This document shows, piece by piece, positions 35,111 through 47,476 of a stretch of DNA of 64,000 nucleotides. This stretch comes from Cristatella mucedo. Lineage: Eukaryota; Bryozoa; Phylactolaemata; Cristatellidae. The position numbers and the translations under genes are program-made. A model generated the notes under the pieces. The model had not been told where the DNA came from. It saw only the letters and a program-made list of their open reading frames with translations, and did no database searches. Each line of letters opens with the position of its first letter. Within the stretch, counting starts at the first letter, position 1. Where the stretch lies: contig WPIO01000003.1 in assembly GCA_009760855.2 (NCBI GenBank), forward strand, positions 10,196,501-10,260,500, read 5' to 3'.

Positions 35111-35864
35111 AAGCCCAAGCATCGCGGAAGCCTACCCATTAATTTATTGCATAACAAAATACATAGCTTAAGAGTGTATACGTACCACTGAACAAAAAGT
35201 GGACGCTAGCGCCCAGCACCAACACACAGAAGCATCGCAACAGCTACCAGACTTGAAACATGTCTACCACACGCACACTCACGCCTAGCCCCCCAATAGG
35301 TGGCGGTATCACCAGATAAGATGAAGATGCCATCCTGTAGCTCCACCCCTCAGTACAGCGAGCCCTTCGGAACTGTCCGCTTTTGCTTTTGTTGACTCAA
35401 ACTGCCGAAATAACTTAATTCAAAATCTTATATCTGGGCATTGTTAATTTAGTTTAGTCTTTCGAGCGAAAGCAGTAGACTTAGGCAGCTCTGTAGGAGG
35501 AATTCCCAGCGAATCCAATTAGACATCAGATTCTCGTGTTTGTGGCCGGTGCAGGTTACCGCTCTTATTATTTTATTCTCTATGCTACTCTCTTGCCTTA
35601 TCGATATTCAGAAATAAGTGCATTTGGTAATACTATTATAAGTTCGCAACTGAGACATGCAGATGGCTGATTGGGTGGGACTGTCAGAAAAATCAGGTCG
35701 CGGGAGAGTCGAACTTAGTCGTTGGGCAGGTCGGAGGGTGGTCGTTGAGGCGGGTCTTCGTAGAGCTCTAACAGTGGATGTGATGATGACGAGAAACATC
35801 TATATCTAGAAATAAAATGAAAGTAAGAATACCCACGCTACATCTAGATAGCTGCTCAAATAAT

Positions 35865-36278
35865 TTTAATAATAATAGCACGACATTTATATAACGCCCT
35901 AAGAAAACTGAATCTCTTTCGAACAGTTTACAAATGCTGAAAAGTAAACACGTCAATTGGTTAGTGATGACATAATCAGTGTTAGCACCCATAAGCACAA
36001 AGGATAATTCACTTTAACGGAGCAAGGCTAAGATTAATAATAGTAATAATAATTATATATATAATAAATATATAGCACCCTCAGAAAACTTAATCACTTT
36101 CATGGCACTTTACAGAAGCTGTAAAGAAACTGCGACCAAATGATTAGTTGTCACATTCGCAATGTCATCAAGCATAACATTAATAGATGCGGCGTGCGCA
36201 GGGTCAACATGTAGATACGGTTAGTAGAAGCAGGCACAGTGTTAGCACGCATAAGCACACAATGGTCAAATCACCAAG
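35865..36278 (-). mobile_element. Two adjacent LINE 3' tails
   Basis: Two minus-strand tails in a row, each beginning with an AAT/TAAT run and the plus-strand motif ATAACGCCCTAAGAAAACTG (first) or ATAGCACCCTCAGAAAACTT (second). The second also has the downstream GGGTCAACATGTAGATACGG segment. Confidence 0.6.
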
Positions 36279-36427
36279 ACCCACTAAATATAATTCATTT
36301 GTATAACGCTCCAAGGGAACTTAATCTCAATTCAGGCACTTTGCATATACCTCGGTGCTCGAGCCCACGACCTCAGCCAGACCTTGGTCGGGGCGAGCAC
36401 ATTAACCGCTGGACCAGACCAGGTCTG
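36279..36427 (-). repeat. SINE-B copy
   Basis: Minus-strand SINE-B with both tRNA-like boxes. On the plus strand the B box reads GGTGCTCGAGCCC and the A-box side reads CATTAACCGCTGGACCAGACC. Confidence 0.75.
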
Positions 36428-37130
36428 CACCAAATGCTGTAATGAGCAGGTGCGTTTTACGCTATTGTTTAGAGGTCATCATTTCAGGTTGATGTCGCGA
36501 CGTCAGTCGGGAATGAGCTCCAGGCTTCGGTACCATACGAACTAAAGGTACGGTTTCCAAAGGATTTGAGATTCGTACGGATATAGGTAAACGATTAGAT
36601 TCCGAAAAGCAGGTGATACGATGCTTAGCCTGGTAGGGAGTAGATCCGATAGGTAGGCTGGGGCAAAAGAATGAAGGGACCTAAAAGTGAGTAATAAAAC
36701 CTTGCAGGTGATGCGTTGCTTGACTGGGAGCCAGTGCATTTCGGTGAGAAATGGTGTAATGTAGCAACCACGACGCTCATAATAGACAAGCCAAGCTGCA
36801 GAGTTTTACACCAACTGTAAGCGCCTGATATCATACACCGGTAGACCGGTAAGCAGTGAGTTACAGAGGTCGAGACGAGATGTTACAGAAGGATTGACCA
36901 ATTTGGATGTAGTATCCCTGTCTAAGCTACCCCGAATTTTACTCATGTTGTTTAGCTGAAAGTAGGCAGACTCAACTTTGCGGCTGATGTGGTTATCTAG
37001 TGAAAGATCCTTTTGGAACATGACATCTAGATTACGTGCAGCTGCAACAGGGGATTTGATGGGGAGCCGATTTTGAGCGATAACCATTCAGTTTGTGAGT
37101 CACATTTGGTTTGTACATGTGGGCTGCTTA
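36428..37130 (-). mobile_element. LINE RT and post-RT fragment
   Basis: Minus-strand LINE. AARNLDVMFQKDLSLDNHIS and SRLDLCNSLLTGLPVYDIRR (36810-37050) are typical RT thumb and post-RT blocks, followed by MHWLPVKQRITCKVLLLTF and APAYLSDLL (36640-36740). Two frames, not intact. Confidence 0.72.
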
Positions 37131-37371
37131 GCTTTGCATATGGCAAGTAGGGAGTGTCGTGACGTCATTGAAAGTGAGTTTCGGACTTCAAAAACATACC
37201 CAATGAAAGCGAGGAATCCAAAGGAACTGAGATTGGTTAGAGGCATAGATAAATGATTTGAGTCCAAAGAGCGGTTTGTACAATGCAAAGCCCGGTTATG
37301 AAGCATTTCCGATTGGTTCGCAATAGCAACAAGGGAATGAAGAGACTTGAAAGTGAGTTACAGAACATTTT
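37131..37371 (-). mobile_element. LINE C-terminal fragment
   Basis: A second, more decayed minus-strand copy of the C-terminal part (LDSNHLSMPLTNLSSFGFLA), next to the SINE-B at 37372. Confidence 0.5.
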
Positions 37372-37513
37372 TGCAATTTATTTATGTAGCGCCCTAAGAT
37401 AACTTTATCTCTATTTGGACGCTTCACATATGCCACGGGGCTCGAGCCCTCGACCTCGGCGAGACCTCGGTCAGGGCGAGCACCTTAACCATTGGGCCAA
37501 ACCAGCTCGGCAT
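37372..37513 (-). repeat. SINE-B copy
   Basis: Minus-strand SINE-B, well kept; plus strand GGGGCTCGAGCCC (B box) and CCTTAACCATTGGGCCAAACC (A-box side). Confidence 0.78.
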
Positions 37514-37900
37514 TGAATTCGATAAGCCGCTTGGCTGGGAGCCAGTGCAGGTGGCTAACGGTGGTTAGCGTGGCAGTTGCGAGGCTCTCGACAGCGAAGC
37601 CTCGCTGAAGAGTTTTGCACCAAGTGTCAGCATCTTGTTGCACATGCAGCAAGGAAGACCTGTGAATATTGAGTTAAAATAATCTGGCCATGATATTATG
37701 AATTCACAAACCAACTTGGCTGTGGTATTTTTATATAAGCAGTCCCGAGTTTTTGCAATTTTTGTTTTGTGGAAGCAAGCCAATATGTCTCCTGAGCTGA
37801 TTTGGTCATTTAGTGAAAGATCAGTCCTATACAAAGCAATCAGATTTTGGGCAGATAACGACTCGGGTAGGCAGGGATTGCCAACGATATGCGCTTTTAC
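37514..37900 (-). mobile_element. LINE RT C-terminal fragment
   Basis: Minus-strand fragment with DLSLNDQIS and a decayed NSIFTGLPCCMCNKM block, which may belong with the LINE fragment at 37131-37371, separated by the SINE-B insertion. Confidence 0.55.
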
Positions 37901-38004
37901 TGTCTTAGCTTCGTTTCACTGGGGTGTATCTGCCCGAGTGAACGAGTTTAATAATTTTAGAGCTAGCGCAATCGCTTAAAAAAGCATGGGCTTTGCTTAC
38001 CCTT

Positions 38005-38165
38005 TTAGCTGATTTATCGGCCTCGTTTATATAGTGGCAGGAGAGCTTTCATGGCTATCATCGCCGCTTTCAGTTGTCAATAAACGATCGACCACTGCAA
38101 GACTTGAATCCACGACCAGCTTCGTAAAGTGCGACCAAGTGCTCGTGATTACTGACGGCTCCTGA
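38005..38165 (-). repeat. SINE-A copy
   Basis: Minus-strand SINE-A; plus strand TTAGCTGATTTATCGGCCTC, then GGCTATCATCGCCGC and a decayed B box (AGACTTGAATCC). Confidence 0.65.
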
Positions 38166-39235
38166 GCTATAGTTGATAGGAAGCATGTTTTTCTTTGTTT
38201 TTTACTTAAATCTAATAAAACGCCGTTCAAAGTTATGGATAGTGAGTTAGACCTAGCACCAGTTAGGCCTAGCACCCTCTGGTTTGTTCTGGACTTTAGT
38301 ACCAGAGTCGCTATACCAGTTTTGTAACAATACAAGTCCTTGGATCAGCAGATTGTAACGTATGCGATCCTAGATCGATGGCAATTATCTACTGTCCTAA
38401 AGAGGGCGCTGCTACTGCAAGGCTTTTTGCTCGCTGCTCCAGCCTGAGAGGTTCGCTCCAATGGATGCCATGGACTGAGGCCCAAGTCGACTTTCGTGCA
38501 GTTCTTTTAGTGAAACAATGTACTGGGAGTATATCTCCTTTTCAGTATTTTTAATTTTACCAGTGCAGAAACATTGGCGATACTGATAAGATAGTAGACC
38601 ATCTACTCTAGTCTAGTGGAATTTAAAAACATAGTCAACACCACTCTCTAATCTAAAGCGAAACCTGTGGAAAAACCCTATCGGACCTACAATTTCTATT
38701 TGTGCAGGCACTAGGGGAATAAAACATTAAAATAAAGGCACATTTAATTGTATCAAAGAATAAATGAGAACGTTTTCTTAGGTCGGTCCTGAGGGCCAGA
38801 GTTGCCTGGTTCCGTTTATACGAAAATGCTTGTCCGGGCATTTAGCGCGGGCATTTCGTACCAGGCTCCCAACTACCCAATAAACCCCACGTTCCTACCT
38901 CTCCCAACCGGCAAGTGAAAATGCTTCGAAGGGCCAAGGGCAACGCCGCCTCCTTAAACGGATGAGGAAGCCGCTCCCGATTGGTTACCGAAAACCCATT
39001 ACTAACAGCTTTTTTGCTCCATCCGTTGAAAGGATGCGGCAATACAGGTAAATTGGGTAGTTGGCAGAATAACTGTCGCTTAGCAGAATGCGAGATATTC
39101 GGACTTCACGATCCTGGTCATGGGGTCGAGTCCTGCAGCAGGCTATCTTACACTGCCGGCTCCAAGGCGTCGAAGCCGTTAAAGGCTCTTTAACCGCTTT
39201 TAAAGTGATGTCGGTGAATCGACTCGATCTTAACC

Positions 39236-39375
39236 ATGTTATTCTTGTTGTTTATTGAGCATGCTACCACTAACCATACGATTGTGCTTCCTTTGCAGCA
39301 AATTTAAAGCGCCCAGAAACAGATTGAGTGCTCTGATGGCGCTGATATCAAGTGCATTATTAGTGTTATCTTTGT
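39236..39375 (+). mobile_element. LINE 3' tail
   Basis: Plus-strand tail: GAGCATGCTACCACTAACC, then AAAGCGCCCAGAAACAGATT and CTGATGGCGCTGATATCAAG. Confidence 0.55.
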
Positions 39376-39607
39376 TATTTTAATTTACCGGTTTGCTGAA
39401 TTCTTAAAAATGGTTAATATTGATGACACCGGTTAGAAATATAATATGTTCTTGGCATCGTTTGCGAAACATACTCACTCTTTGCTCCTTGATTTTCCTT
39501 ATTTTATCGATAAGCATGTACCTCCAACCGCCTCTCCTCAGCAGGCAAATGTTTTGGACGGTACCGACACCTTCATGGAATTCCTCAAACGGGAAACCAA
39601 TCAAGTG

Positions 39608-39737
39608 TCAGAGAGACAGAGACAGAGACAGAGAGAGACAGAGAGAGACAGAGAGAGACAGAGAGAGACAGGGAGAGAGAGAGAGAGAGATGGGGCGAGG
39701 GAGGGCGAGAGATGAATAGAGAGGGAGAGAGCGTGCG

Positions 39738-39808
<71 letters not shown>

Positions 39809-39847
39809 GGAGAGAAGGGGGAGAGAAAGGGAGTAGAGAGATGGAAA

Positions 39848-39879
<32 letters not shown>

Positions 39880-39932
39880 GAGGGAAGGTAAGATCGGAAA
39901 GAGGGGGAGAAGAGAGAGAGAGAGAGAGTTTT
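39608..39932 (+). repeat. GA-rich purine tract
   Basis: Over 300 bp of GAGACA and GA repeats with GGGA interruptions. An almost pure purine strand of this length can form triplex DNA. The open frames predicted across it are low-complexity artefacts. Confidence 0.95.
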
Positions 39933-40109
39933 GAATGAAAAAGAATCAGCCACCCATCGAGCATTAATACACCGGCCACGAGGCTGAGCTGACGCTAACG
40001 CCTTTTTGCACGAGGCCTTTACCAGGCACCATTAATTTTTTCCATATCAATTTGACTGTTTGAAATTATAGACTACTGTGAACAGCGTGCCGCTGACTTG
40101 AGCTGCCGT

Positions 40110-40272
40110 TCCTATTGCGTGCTTTCCCGAGAGGTTATGTGCTTATACTTCATGACTCAGGTCGTGGGTTTGAGTCCCTGGAGCAGGCAATTAATTATTG
40201 TCAACTGCAAGCAGAAGTGACAGCCGCTAACATTCTTCTACCGCTATGAAAACGAGGCGGCTGAATCAGCCG
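40110..40272 (+). repeat. SINE-A copy
   Basis: Plus-strand SINE-A: CAGGTCGTGGGTTTGAGTCC (B-box region), then CAACTGCAAGCAGAAGTGAC and GAGGCGGCTGAATCAGCC. Confidence 0.7.
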
Positions 40273-41175
40273 AACTTTACTCTTCTGGTCGCTAGGAGGA
40301 AACAAGCAGACCAATTGATGAGCGGACTTGGTCTGCATAGGCAGCTTAAACAGGTGGTGGCTAGTTTCGAAATTGGACACCGGCTGGGTTCGGAAAATGG
40401 TTTGCAAGCAAATTCCACTGGCATCGCGGTGGACAAATGAAACTCGATCCATTTCGTACCGTAGCACTAACAAATGTTTTTTTTGTGAATGCCTCAAATG
40501 GTCGTTATTGACCGCAGTACGTGCAGACTTTTCTAATACGATAGCAGACCGTTTCGCTCTGCCGTTGGCATGACATCCGCAGCCGGTCCTATCACCAAGA
40601 GTGATTTCAATGAATCCACAGAGTGGGAATTAAACGGCGCTCAAGTTAAACCCCAAAGGTGCCGTCGCGGTCGCGCTACAAACGAAGCGAATTATTCGTG
40701 AGCTCTACCGTTGACCAAGCTTCGCTACACCGCGTCGCAGCTACCGCCGAGCCCTGCAGGGCGAATCTGAGGCTGAATTGAGGGTGCACCGGCGATAGGA
40801 GCGATCGCTTAGCTGCCGCCTGAGCGCTGAGCCGTTCCGCCCTGTTCTGCTGGAGAGAAGCACTGCGGCAGCAGACATGGTTTGCGGGAAGGTGGTTGGC
40901 GGCGGCCATGGCTTGCGAGCTACACGCGATGGGCTGCGTTCGGCAGTACCGACAATGTCGCGAGTCGCATGTAGCACCGGGCCACAAAAATCCTGGCCAA
41001 ATATTTTGCAGCGAGTGGATACAGGACCAAGAGTCCTCAGAGATGAAAAATCTATAGTTGCTTTTGTTTGCAAGCCCTCTAGCCACTTCGCCTCGGCTTG
41101 TACACAGTAGAGGGACTTCCCGAGAGGAAAGCAATTATACATTGTCCATGCGTTTGTGTTCATGCGCATGTGCAA

Positions 41176-41290
41176 TAATCATAATAATAATGCATTTGAT
41201 ATAGCGCCCTCAGAGAACTCAATATCTTTCTAGGCGCTTTACATTTGCTGCAAAGGAAGCACGATCGAATGGTTAGCGGCCGCGCGTGTA
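41176..41290 (-). mobile_element. LINE 3' tail
   Basis: Minus-strand tail beginning with AATAATAAT and the plus-strand motif TAGCGCCCTCAGAGAACTCA, then GCGCTTTACATTTGCTGCAA. Confidence 0.68.
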
Positions 41291-41373
41291 CGCGAATGTG
41301 TCTAGGTACACGAAAACACGTGCGTGGGTGCGCTTGCATCTGTGTCGGTCTGAACGCTTGCTACAAGGTCGAC

Positions 41374-41480
41374 GTGTGTGTGTGTGTGTGTGTGTGTTCG
41401 CGTGCGAATGCCTGTGTGTTTGCGTGCGTGGGTGTGTCAGCGCGAGCGAGCGCGTGAGTTCGCACGCGCACGTTTGCGTA
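41374..41480 (+). repeat. GT/GC alternating tract
   Basis: Pure GT repeat followed by mixed GTGCGTG and GCGCGAGCG segments, with long alternating purine-pyrimidine stretches of Z-DNA type. Confidence 0.8.
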
Positions 41481-43507
41481 TTGTGTAGCTCCATTTGAAA
41501 CTCCACCAGCCGTGAAGACTTAGCACTGGCTGCGAATGGGTGGTTTCTAGAGTGCCCTCGCAGTCTATGTGGCTTCTGGTGCTTTGCGTTTCGACCCTAC
41601 ATCGTGCTTGGCAGCCTATCTAGATATTAATTGTTCACCTCCGGATAGACCTGTGTTTGCCATCTAGTTACAACTAACTACTGAATTTTGTATGCACTGC
41701 TGGAGCTAGCTTTTAAACGTTGCGATTCAAAATCTGCCACAGTGGCTTAGTAATATATCGTGCCCATTTGTTATCAGAACCGAAGATACTAGGCTTTTAT
41801 CCGTTGCTCAAAACCCGGGCCCCTTTTTTTACGATTTGCATCGATACATTTTACTGCCTACGCTCACCGCTTGGTCCGCGGGGGTTTCTTATTCACATAA
41901 CAACCAAGGTTATGAGTCGCATACCTCAGTGACTAGCTCTTACCAGCTTAATAGAAGCACACATGCGGTTTTTTCGCTATGCTGTCAAATTAATGCTTCA
42001 GTTGCTACAGCCGTAAGGGTAACACTGCACGCAGTCAGAGGCGCCGAGAACCATACAACAGACCGCAAGTGCGTTGAGTTAACCCGATCTGCCTTAACCC
42101 TCGTTTGTCGTGCCGAGGGTATGGTCTCCAGTCTCCGATAGCTGATTACATTCAGACGCAGTGACTGCAGCTTTACACACAGATACAATTAAAATAATAT
42201 ACATGAGCATTCAGTAAATTCACCAAGATTTCGCTAGAACGTGAAAGCGGCCATTTTAGGCCGAGGCTCCGGGTGGAGCGCCCGCCCGGTACCGGAAGAG
42301 GGCCGAGGTTTTCATTATCAAATCCCTTGCGACACCAAATTTTTCTACTCTCAGTCCGACGACACGGCGGCACTCGGTCGCTTTGTATTTTCAATTATTC
42401 TTTCGGAGCCGGGCTTTGACGAAAACCACCACTAGACTGATATCGCCTCAGCGAGTACTACAATGGCTCAAGTTACAGGTTAATAACTAATTCGTGGAAA
42501 AATTTGCTCCTTTACCTTGAAGGTTGTCACGTCAAGGCATTTGCCTTTCCCCTATAAGCTGTATTAACAGTAACAGATAGTCTCGTAGCATCGCGTTAAT
42601 TCACCGAAGGATGTCACCTTAGACTAAGTTCAGTGCTGCTTTGTTTAATTGCAGGGGCAGCAGGCGTTCCTTGCCTTGCAGGCTCCAGATCTAGAGAACT
42701 CACCTACGCGATTAGCTTTTGCTGATCGTTGACCTTTTTGAATGTATTCTTCTATTGTATCGTTTCTCAATTACTGTTAACTTCATTTGTGGTCTCGAAA
42801 ACCGCCTAGCTCGTAATTGCGGATCGTTCGGTTCCCTATGCCGCTACCAGACAAGCGCACCTGACGCGATCCTGGTTCACCCGGATCCCACTATGAATAG
42901 GCACAGCTAAAGTAAAGCCAGCGTAAGCGGCTATCCTTGGTGTGGCTAATTATTTATTGCTTCGATATTGCTAGCGTATGGCCCAGTGTCATTGTGGCCT
43001 CGCTATTTCCGCTACGGCCAGTTTATGGCCCGGCGAAGTTTATGGCGCTGCTGCGGGTTTACGGTCTATCTCCATTTTATGGAGACGGCTTATGAGGGTG
43101 AGTCGCGCGCGGCCTGCAGATGCATAGGGAGCTGCGATTAGGACGCCTTGCGGGGTGGTCGCGGGCTGGCGGGCTCTCCGGCGTCCGTGTCGAATGTGCC
43201 AAACCTCGCTACGGTATTTTCGCGTGCCGTCGCGGGTGCGCCATTACCATCCAACTTTACTTAGACCGACCGGAAAGAGTGCGGGGCTGGCTAGCTGCTC
43301 CATACGAGCGTTCAGGCTCCGTACGATTGGTCGATTCTTGCACCCCCAGACACATTAATTGATGTCGGACCTATCCGCCTGAGCTTCCGGATCTGGCATC
43401 CCGGAACGTACGTTCGGATCCATTTCTGCAGCTTAGTTGGCTAGCTGCAAAAGGTATTGCTTTCTAAGAGACCCGCTTTCAATTTTCACGATCAGCTTTC
43501 TGTACAA

Positions 43508-43669
43508 CAGCCTAAGGCGGTTGCTTTTTCACGACCTCGGCCCCCGAGGTCGTGGGTTCGAATCCTGCGGTGGGCGATCCTTTATCGCCACTGCAAGCGG
43601 TGGTGATAGCCGTAAAGGCTCTTCTGTCGCTATACAAAAAGAGGCTGTTAAATCAGCTAGTATTTTTTT
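43508..43669 (+). repeat. SINE-A copy, best preserved
   Basis: Plus-strand reference copy. The hairpin CACGACCTCGG/CCGAGGTCGTG lies at 43530-43554 and the B box GGTTCGAATCC at 43555-43565. The body has CTGCAAGCGGTGGTGATAGC and GAGGCTGTTAAATCAGCTAG, and the 3' end is TATTTTTTT. Pol III type tRNA-derived SINE with no poly(A). Confidence 0.85.
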
Positions 43670-46589
43670 CTTAGTTTAACCGTTTTCAATTTTCGTGATG
43701 GGCTCCCTCTAAAACAGCCTAGTTCTCAACAGAAAACCTACAAATTTCTAATAAATGCCTAATAGGCTTTTAATAATGAAATCTTCCGGAACAAAAGCAC
43801 AGATGATGGAAAGCTTAACCCTCACAATTGGCTCGGTTCGCAAAGCCTCTATGGCTCTTGCGTGGAATCTAGGTGTCCCTTTCCAGGATGACCTTTTGCT
43901 TGACCGTAGCAGCTCCGCAGTCGATTCTGCATAATTTCAGCGACGCTCTATTGCAAATTTTGAGTCTGATTAGACAAGGATACCACTGCCAATTTAATTC
44001 GTGCATTTTTTACTTCGCATTTAGACTTTTGTAAATCTCTCTTTGGGGTCTTCTTGCCTAGGCAATTAGACGTGTACAGACGGCGGACAACTCACAAGCT
44101 TGGCGTGTCGGACGTGAATATCGAAACTGCCAAAAGACGCCACTTCTCTCCTATCCTAATAGGCTCCCCATTAAGAAGTGCATCGACTTCAAGGCCGGTC
44201 ACCCTCTTGTAAGTCCCTTCGTTCACTGACGCTGCGTTAACTCTATGAATTACTTACTAATCAGGCTTTCCACGATGCATCAGCCGCTTCTCTGGCTTAG
44301 GTTACTGAGCTGTGCCTCCAGTGAGCTCAGATCCTTCAGAGACGAGGCGATCAGTTCTTACACTCTCAAGGCTCGGTTTAAGTTCACTATCAAATCGCAT
44401 CGTGATTTCTGTTGACTCGATAGTATTAAAAAGCTAAAAAAAAAAGCTAAAAAGCTAAAAAAAAAAAGGTTAAAAGCACACTTCTTCATAGCATCATCCC
44501 TGCCTATGCGAAATTGTGCATGTTGTTATCACCAATCAGGCGATTAACTACCTTTTTAGGTTATATAAAGTGTGCCGAGCAGAATTCTCGTGCGCTCATT
44601 CTTCCAAAGCCTCTTTCATTCTCACACGTATACTAAACCCCGACATCGGCATCATTTTGCGCATCATAATCACTTCCGAGATCGGAAAGACTACTTTTGT
44701 TTTTGAAGTATCAATCTCAAACTTGGCTGCCTAAATCTGAGCCAATACAGGGACAACCTCTTGCATAATTAGCACTCCAACTAGCAAGATTATTAAAGGA
44801 AACTAGCCACTAGCATGAAAGCATCGCAAGCATCAAGAAGCATCCTGGCGTTGCCAAATTGGGTCATATAAGTGTTTTACCATGCCAATATGCCATCACT
44901 TTTAGGCTGGAAAGTCTGCCAAGCTTTGGACACGTGTCCAAAGCTATAAAATTTCAATTCAGGAGTGCTGCCGCTGTCATGGCTAGCTCGTGGGTTGATT
45001 CTGTTGCTGTTGGCTTTAGCGAGAGCTTCCTAAGTGCTTCACTCGAGTTAGCACGCTTTGGTCTTTCAAGAGGAATGTTCATTCTCTCCCCTCCCCTTCA
45101 AGGGATTTAGTTGTATTTGTTCTTGAGCTATCAAAAATTCGTAGTGGAGCACGTTTGTTCTTTCGAATACCTGCAGCCACTCGCTTTAATGCCAGCCATT
45201 CCGGTTCGCCGTCGTTAGCGGCCACAACTGGTTGGTTGAAGTCAGGCAAGGCCTCATGTAACTAAATCACGTAAATGCACGCAAATCTGACCGCGAGTTG
45301 AGCCTTGCCGGGATCTAGAGATCAGAATAAACATGTAAAAAGCACATAGGGCGGATGTAACGCGATACGGCAAGCTAAAGGTCACCGGAGAGGCCAAGCC
45401 TGACCTTTGACGCGAGGCCGGATGGCCCATGAGCCGGAATAGTTAAGCACACCGTGTTCGTCAGCCGAGACGTGGGATCCCGACAGCTCGGTATCCGCAT
45501 CCCGAAGGAAGGATAGCTGGCGTTCCTCGACAATGCCGTCAACCGCGAAAGGTCACGAGGACCCAATGCTCCAGCGTGGCTGGAGAGAAATACTCTCGCC
45601 GTTGTGGCTTGTACATACCGCTTTCCCTGTAGCATATTGTCCGTAGCCTCCCCTCCAGGCACTGGAGTCCCGGCGAGCAGGGACGTGCCACGCTAGTGAG
45701 TCTCCGTTACGCAGCCACTGTAGTACCAACGTCGTCGCGTTTGGAATTTGTGAGCTAGCTGCCCCACCTTCAAGATTGCTCCGGTTCGAGAGTGTCCTAG
45801 CGCTTCCGGTAGGCTGGCTTCGTTGTTCCGACGTCCCCCGTAGCCAAACGTACCTAGCGCCCCAGTATTACTGTTCAGCTCTCCTGCCATTGTCGGTGCG
45901 TGCGTTATTGTTAGAAAAAGGTTTAATCAAACTGCCGATCGCCTCGCTCTAGCCCGGAAACGGCAGCGCGGCAGCGGGAGGCGTAGCAGGGACAAGGTGG
46001 CGGTCGGACGGGAAGTAGCCTACCCCCTAGTCTCAGTTACAAACATAACGCCCTCAGCCTACCTAGACTTAAGAGCAGCCGGTCAAGCGAACGATCGTGA
46101 CCTTGACCGCACTTATTATTCAAACAGCATAAAAGCCACCGTACGCCTCTACATTCCCACTTCGTCTGGCCGTCCCGTAACGATAGCCCACATGACTTCA
46201 GAAGACTTCATTATTAGATCATTCCAGTAGGGCTAAATGGGTTCTGCATAATTACAGGATCCTACTTTTACGAGAATACGAATACGACGACTTTGAGGAG
46301 AAGTTTCTCACGAAGGAGCCGGTGCATCGGGGGTGGGGGAGGAGGGTAGAAAGGAAGAACTTTCACGAACCTACAGAAAGTTGTTGGAATTTCTCGTGAT
46401 TTCTAAGTAGAAGGCCGAGATTACCGATGGGAAGGATCCACTCAAATATCGCTAGTGGAGTTATGATGCTTACGAGGTTTCCTAAGATGGCTGATTCAAA
46501 AGATTCCGCACCTTGCGTCATTGAGGAGGTGCTGTGTGGGCATAGAGATGGAACTTACTTATTATAACGAGTATATCTGGCGTTTGTCA

Positions 46590-47300
46590 ATCGGTAATAA
46601 TAATAACAATTATACATTTGTGTAGTGATCCAGAGAACTAAATCTCTTTCTAGGCACTTCACATATGCTGTATAGAAAGCATTACCAAGTGATTGGTGGT
46701 AACATGCACAAGCAGCAGGCACAGTGTAAGCAGGACGCATATGCACAAGAAGGACGAATCAGAAAGACCCAATAAATGCTGTAATAAAAAGGTGTTTTTT
46801 AAGATTTTTTAAACTGTCGTCATGTCAGGGGACGTTTTGACGTGCTCCCGGAGAGAGTTCTAAGCTTTGAGAGCATACGAACTAAAGGCATGGTCTCCAA
46901 AGGTTTTGAGGTTCGGATGAGGTATAGCTAAACGATTCGAGTCAGAACGACCAGTTATACGATTATTGGCCTGATGGAGGAGTATTTTTGATAGGGAGGC
47001 TGGAGCCAAAGAATGAAGGGACCTAAAAGTAAATGACAGAGCCTTTAAGTCGAATCGCTGCTTAACTGGGACCCAGTGCAGGTCGGCGAGAAGTGGTGTG
47101 ATGTGGCAACTGCGACGCACACGACAGACAAGTCTAACTGCAGAGCTTTGCACCTAGTGTAAGCGCCTGATTGCACGAGCCTTTAGACCAGTAAGCAGTG
47201 AGTTACAGAGGTCGAGACTGGGATGTCACAAATGCATGGACCACTTAAGATGTAGTATCTCTGTTTAAGCAAGCCCAAATTGGTGCAGCCAAGATGCATG
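46590..47300 (-). mobile_element. LINE 3' portion with tail
   Basis: Minus-strand LINE with its 3' terminus at the AAT run near 46590. Tail motifs are followed by a 97-codon open stretch reading CHITPLLADLHWVPVKQRFD, SLHSLAPASLSKILL and NRLAIPHPNLKTFG. One of the youngest-looking copies but 5' truncated. Confidence 0.78.
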
Positions 47301-47333
47301 CACCTCGGTACCGAATGATATTCTGACTTGACC

Positions 47334-47431
47334 AAAGGGTAAGGTGCTCGCCCTTGACGACCAATGTCGTAGGCTCGAGCCGTGAGGTATGTGTGAAGCG
47401 CCAGGATAGAGACTAAGTTCTCTTAGTATAC

Positions 47432-47471
<40 letters not shown>
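47334..47471 (+). repeat. SINE-B copy ending in (AT)n
   Basis: Plus-strand SINE-B: CCAAAGGGTAAGGTGCTCGC (A-box region), GTAGGCTCGAGCCGTGAGG (B box), tail GAAGCGCCAGGATAGAGAC, then a pure AT repeat at 47438-47471. Confidence 0.72.

Positions 47472-47476
<5 letters not shown>

Larger units (their letters stand above)
35111..40600. other. Repeat-rich non-coding stretch
   Basis: LINE tails at 35.9-36.3 kb, LINE bodies at 36.4-37.9 kb with two SINE-B copies, SINE-A at 38.0 kb, a weak SINE-A-like piece near 39.1 kb, a LINE tail at 39.3 kb, the GA tract at 39.6 kb and SINE-A at 40.1 kb. I recognise nothing in 35.1-35.85 or 38.2-39.0 kb. Confidence 0.6.
40600..46550. other. CpG-richer non-coding stretch
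   Basis: GC and CpG are higher here than in the flanks, especially at 40.6-41.1, 42.2-43.4 and 45.4-46.2 kb. Medium open frames on both strands (for example 40676-41134 minus, 45693-45890 minus) match nothing I know. One LINE tail (41.18 kb), a GT-rich tract (41.37-41.48 kb), one SINE-A (43.5 kb) and an A-rich AAAAAGCT array (44.43-44.47 kb) are present. Confidence 0.5.

Noticed and set aside
39420-39979. Open frames over the GA tract
   Set aside because: Low-complexity repeat translation on both strands.
40676-41175. Minus-strand open frames of 144-152 codons
   Set aside because: Two overlapping frames of similar length in CpG-rich DNA, neither with a recognisable motif.
43530-43565. tRNA gene
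   Set aside because: The B box is perfect but it is part of a dispersed SINE; no acceptor stem or anticodon arm can be folded.
45693-45890. Minus-strand ATG exon with GTACGT donor
   Set aside because: Good Kozak-like context but phase does not fit the PATJ L27 exon and the peptide is unknown.
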